DNA from: Acholeplasmataceae bacterium
Lineage (GTDB): Bacteria; Bacillota; Negativicutes; Acidaminococcales; Acidaminococcaceae
Reading direction: 5' to 3'
DNA length: 9,256 nucleotides
Assembly (NCBI GenBank): GCA_012719555.1
Contig: JAAYAE010000145.1
Coordinates: 1 to 9,256 of the forward strand
The translations under genes and the position numbers were made by a program. Below are positions 7,194-9,256 of this stretch, one piece after another (within the stretch, counting starts at the first letter, position 1; each line of letters begins with the position of its first letter). The notes under the pieces were generated by a model. That model was given only the letters and a program-made list of their open reading frames with translations. It searched no databases and had not been told where the DNA came from.

Positions 7194-7322
7194 GTGCACT
7201 CTCAAAACACCACGCCAAAGCCTTTAAGAAGAACTTTAGAAAAGCAAATGTATATTCAGCAGCGCGTCCAACACTGCGAATACCAACCTAAGCCTACTTG
7301 TCCGTGTAAGAGAGTAATATGA
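7194..7322 (+). pseudogene. Possible decayed fragment of a YgbA/nitrous oxide-stimulated promoter family gene
   Basis: This is a short plus-strand frame between two terminators. It opens just after an in-frame TAG at 7191-7193 and stops at 7320-7322. Its last 24 codons from ATG 7248 read MYIQQRVQHCEYQPKPTCPC and then KRVI. The spacing Y...RV..C....KPTC resembles the cysteine-rich core of the YgbA_NO family as I recall it (YA..RL..C.....KP.C..CP.HCY). The downstream HCY and GPRM blocks are not intact, and the upstream C..C part is absent. If the match is real, this is a remnant with internal deletion and decay. Chance resemblance is a serious alternative. There is no evident ribosome binding site or promoter. 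Confidence 0.25.
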
Positions 7323-7380
7323 AGTTGTAACTGTAATAGTCATCTAAAATACTTAGACTTCGCCAAATAGCATTATCCAA

Positions 7381-7415
7381 ATAAAAAACCGTCTCTCCAT
7401 AAATGGAAAGACGGT
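7381..7415 (-). terminator. Riboswitch-controlled intrinsic terminator
   Basis: On the minus strand CCGTCTTTCC (7414-7405), loop ATTTAT and GGAGAGACGG (7398-7389) form a 10-11 bp stem with one G-U pair, followed by TTTTTTAT. It lies about 90 nt past the cobalamin aptamer. Its 3' arm GAGAGACGG is repeated exactly at 7483-7475, so the 5' arm has an alternative pairing partner upstream. Confidence 0.85.
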
Positions 7416-7474
7416 GTATGACTATATAACGCAAAAATAGGCAAAAAGCCCAAAGCGCCCTACAGCATCCCTCC

Positions 7475-7483
7475 CCGTCTCTC
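7475..7483 (-). promoter_or_regulatory. Candidate antiterminator segment
   Basis: The minus strand reads GAGAGACGG, the same nine bases as the 3' arm of the terminator at 7397-7389. It can pair with the terminator 5' arm (CCGTCTTTC, one G-U) and so prevent the terminator from forming. In an alternative fold it lies partly in the loop of a local CCCG/CGGG hairpin (7488-7474). Which state ligand binding favours cannot be decided by reading. Confidence 0.5.
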
Positions 7484-7505
7484 GCGGGTCAAGCAGTGAT
7501 GTCAT

Positions 7506-7654
7506 ATACAGGCAGTTCTTCTGGCTCTGGATCATAGTTTACCTCGTCTTCCCAATAAATCAGTGACATAATTGAGGTTCACTCACCATTACAGCGGCGG
7601 GACCGCATCGGACTTTAACCGATTTCCCTATTAAGCTCCGTGGAGCACCTATAC
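7506..7654 (-). promoter_or_regulatory. Cobalamin riboswitch aptamer (class I, adenosylcobalamin type)
   Basis: Conserved elements occur in the right order on the minus strand. The P1 5' arm GTATAGG (7654-7648) pairs with CCTGTAT (7512-7506). The core CTTAATAGGGAA is at 7635-7624. The P5/L5 segment GCGGTCCCGCCGCTGTAA is at 7606-7589. The GGGAAGACGAGGTAAA block is at 7553-7538. The B12 box GCCAGAAGAACTGCC is at 7525-7511. Together these define a complete aptamer that senses cobalamin in the nascent mRNA. The expression platform (7505-7381) ends in an intrinsic terminator, so control is probably by transcription attenuation. The next intact gene on this strand is mutA, whose product uses the same cofactor. 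Confidence 0.95.
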
Positions 7655-7675
7655 GCAATATTAACTTATAGGGTT

Positions 7676-7703
7676 ATTATATTACATTAATAATTATTGT
7701 CAA
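7676..7703 (-). promoter_or_regulatory. Sigma-A type promoter of the riboswitch-mutAB transcript
   Basis: The minus strand has a perfect TTGACA -35 box (7703-7698), a 16-base spacer and a perfect TATAAT -10 box (7681-7676). Transcription should start near 7669, about 15 nt before the riboswitch P1 stem, giving a leader of about 600 nt before the mutA ATG. The strength of the boxes suggests high basal initiation, with control passed to the riboswitch. Confidence 0.85.
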
Positions 7704-7766
7704 CCCATATTTTTTAGCTTTATATATAAAATAGTAATCGTTACTTATAACCAATTAAATATGGGT
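7703..7766. repeat. Nested inverted repeats upstream of the promoter
   Basis: ACCCATATTT (7703-7712) and AAATATGGGT (7757-7766) are perfect 10-bp inverted copies 44 bp apart; the inner edge touches the -35 box. Between them is a second palindrome, AGTAA-TCG-TTACT (7733-7745), centred about 70 bp upstream of the predicted start. The arrangement could be an operator or activator site. The outer pair could also form a long-looped hairpin at the 3' end of the glycosyltransferase message. No clear intrinsic terminator is seen for that gene. Confidence 0.45.
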
Positions 7767-7802
7767 AAATTTCTTTTTTCTCTGTACATAACACTAACAC
7801 CT

Positions 7803-8750
7803 TCAGTGCTTTGCGTCTAGTAACAGCTTAACTATATTCAAGTTTAGTTCAAAAGCTTGGCGATTTTTCTTTGTTTCAGTTTCTAAGATAATACCACATA
7901 CCATAGCCTGTATAGCTACTACCATAATAAACCCTGCAGTAATCAACGTTGGCAAACGTGGAACTATGCCCTCCTGCAAATATTCAATAAACACCGGGAG
8001 AAATAATATAAAGGATAACACTAGCAAGATACTAGCAAGTATAGAAAAAAATTTTAATGGCTTATAGTCTCGATATAGCATAAAAACAGTCATTAAAACC
8101 TTTACTCCATCTGCATAAGTATTTAGTTTGCTTTCGCTGCCCAAAGGGCGATCACGATAGGTTACCGGTAAAGAGCGTAGCATAAAATTTTTATCTAAAG
8201 CATGAATTGTCATTTCCGTTTCAATTTCAAACCCTTCCGATAGAACCGGAAAAGATTTAACAAACAAAGGACTAAACGCACGATATCCTGTCATAACATC
8301 TTTTATTTCCTCATGTGTTTTTTTCTTCCACAATATATTAATAAATTTTCGCACAACAATGTTACCACTGTTATGAAATAAGCGCTTATTTTCTTTGAAA
8401 TAGGTTGATGATAAACGATCACCTATTACCATATCTGCTCCTTCATCCAGTACTAGGTCCAGCATGACCCTAGCACTTTCTGCGGGATAGGTATCATCCC
8501 CATCAATCATGAGATAAGCATCAGCATCAATATCCCTAAACATTGAGCGAATAACATTGCCTTTGCCCTGGCGATACTCGTAACGCACAATTGCTCCCGC
8601 CTTGCGAGCAATATCATCAGTATGATCAACTGAATTATTATCATATACATAAATATCAGCCTCAGGTAAAATGTTTTGGTAATCTTGGACTACCTTTTCA
8701 ATCGTTTTACTCTCGTTGTAACAGGGAATTAAGACTGCTATCTTATTCAT
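7803..8750 (-). CDS. GT2 family glycosyltransferase, dolichol/polyprenyl-phosphate sugar synthase-like
   Basis: This 315-residue enzyme transfers a sugar from a nucleotide donor, most likely to undecaprenyl phosphate at the inner face of the membrane. The GT-A fold covers about 1-225. Visible motifs are the N-terminal strand IAVLIPCYNES (4-14), VYDNNSVDHT (35-44), QGKGNV (61-66), the metal-binding DGDDTYPA (83-90), VMTGYRAFS (152-160) and EIETEM (175-180). Two hydrophobic helices at about 234-256 and 268-290 anchor it, an architecture typical of GtrB/DPM1-like synthases. The ATG at 8750 has GGGAG about 10 bases upstream and lies 36 bases after the stop of a large membrane protein gene. Such pairs commonly make a lipid-linked sugar and then transfer it to an envelope polymer; the specific sugar cannot be read. 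It is unrelated to the mutase genes, and a consensus promoter separates them. Confidence 0.9.
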   Translation of the reverse strand: MNKIAVLIPCYNESKTIEKVVQDYQNILPEADIYVYDNNSVDHTDDIARKAGAIVRYEYRQGKGNVIRSMFRDIDADAYLMIDGDDTYPAESARVMLDLVLDEGADMVIGDRLSSTYFKENKRLFHNSGNIVVRKFINILWKKKTHEEIKDVMTGYRAFSPLFVKSFPVLSEGFEIETEMTIHALDKNFMLRSLPVTYRDRPLGSESKLNTYADGVKVLMTVFMLYRDYKPLKFFSILASILLVLSFILFLPVFIEYLQEGIVPRLPTLITAGFIMVVAIQAMVCGIILETETKKNRQAFELNLNIVKLLLDAKH

Positions 8751-8786
8751 AAAAACAAGTCTCCCATCAATGTTTCAATTTTATTG

Positions 8787-9256
8787 TTAACTATATTTCA
8801 CCTTATAAATATAAAAACCATGCTCCTTGAAAAGCTCTAAAAAGCACACCTCTTCCGATTGTAAATACGATAATCTATTTCGTGTTAAAATGTATTTCAC
8901 CTGCAAGAGTTTTAAATCATGTAAGTTTAAATCTATTTGCATGAGATAAGCAAATTTTAGTGAAAAAGCAGTTTTCTCTCTATCGGTTAAATTTACTATT
9001 ATATGTGCGTAACGATTATATATTTTCTTGTCTGCCTCTGCTGAGCTTAGTTTTCCCCAACGCGCTAAATCCGGATACACATTAACACTATTTATGGTAG
9101 GAGCCCCAAACATAATTGGATAATCTATTATTTCGCGCATACTGCCTTCAACTAGCCAAAGCCCCCTATCTTGGTTTGCTATGCTCGAAATTTTTTCACC
9201 TATAGGATTATCATATACACTTGCTACACCATGAGATATTGGGTTTACTGTAAGAC
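8787..9256 (-). CDS. C-terminal part of a large membrane-associated protein, probably envelope glycan-related (5' end beyond window)
   Basis: The minus-strand frame is open from the window edge at 9256 to a TAA at 8789-8787, giving 155 residues; an internal ATG at 9140 is probably not the start because the frame continues upstream without a stop. The visible part begins LTVNPISHGVAS and contains DRGLWLVEGS, MFGAPTINSVNVYPDLARW, YNRYAHIIV and LQVKYILT. I recognise this as the extracytoplasmic tail pattern of large polytopic proteins of the YfhO/GT-C-like kind (NPV..G, then GA.T.NSVN.YP, then YNRYAH), from memory only. No membrane helix is in the visible tail, as expected if all are upstream. 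It sits 36 bases before the GT2 gene, which would supply a lipid-linked sugar if this protein is the acceptor-side transferase. That functional link is inference. Confidence 0.75.
   Translation of the reverse strand, partial: LTVNPISHGVASVYDNPIGEKISSIANQDRGLWLVEGSMREIIDYPIMFGAPTINSVNVYPDLARWGKLSSAEADKKIYNRYAHIIVNLTDREKTAFSLKFAYLMQIDLNLHDLKLLQVKYILTRNRLSYLQSEEVCFLELFKEHGFYIYKVKYS

Noticed and set aside
7440..7505. A tRNA or other structured RNA in the GC-richer stretch after the aptamer
   Set aside because: No cloverleaf or T-loop signature; the stretch is explained as the riboswitch expression platform.
9138..9140. ATG at 9140 as the true start of the gene ending at 8787
   Set aside because: The frame stays open to the window edge, no Shine-Dalgarno precedes this ATG, and the residues upstream fit the same domain pattern.

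Overview
The window reads as a low-GC (about 40% by eye) anaerobic bacterial chromosome, most likely Bacillota and possibly the Negativicutes. The reasons are a heterodimeric methylmalonyl-CoA mutase with its MeaB chaperone, a cobalamin riboswitch in front of it, purine-rich ribosome binding sites and near-consensus sigma-A promoter boxes. The taxon is inferred from style and pathway; no marker gene is present. Every convincing gene lies on the minus strand, so transcription runs from high to low coordinates.

Layout in the direction of transcription. (1) 9256-7803: the C-terminal end of a large membrane protein and a GT2 polyprenyl-phosphate-type glycosyltransferase with two membrane helices, a cell-envelope glycan pair. 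(2) 7802-7062: about 740 bp without an intact gene. It holds nested inverted repeats, a consensus promoter, a full class-I cobalamin riboswitch with a terminator and a candidate antiterminator, a decayed plus-strand reading frame, a bidirectional terminator, a third hairpin and an unused strong Shine-Dalgarno sequence. (3) 7061-1512: mutA, mutB and meaB, tightly coupled (1-base overlap, then a 1-base gap), forming the adenosylcobalamin-dependent methylmalonyl-CoA mutase and its G-protein chaperone. (4) 1445-1: an 11-bp perfect hairpin, then a free-standing degenerate copy of the MutB cobalamin-binding domain, followed by three small unrecognised genes (the last cut by the window edge), all closely spaced on the same strand.

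The mutase interconverts succinyl-CoA and methylmalonyl-CoA, the carbon-skeleton step of the succinate-propionate pathway. MutB carries the active site and the axial histidine, MutA is the non-catalytic partner, and MeaB guards cofactor loading. The riboswitch links this enzyme to supply of its cofactor, although about 370 nt and two further terminator-like hairpins lie between the aptamer and mutA.

The most unusual item is the 154-residue protein at 1445-981. It aligns without gaps to the MutB cobalamin domain at about 44% identity, yet each of the cobalamin-binding signatures (DxHxxG, SxL, GG) is altered. It heads a row of small genes that may form an undescribed accessory module of the mutase operon.
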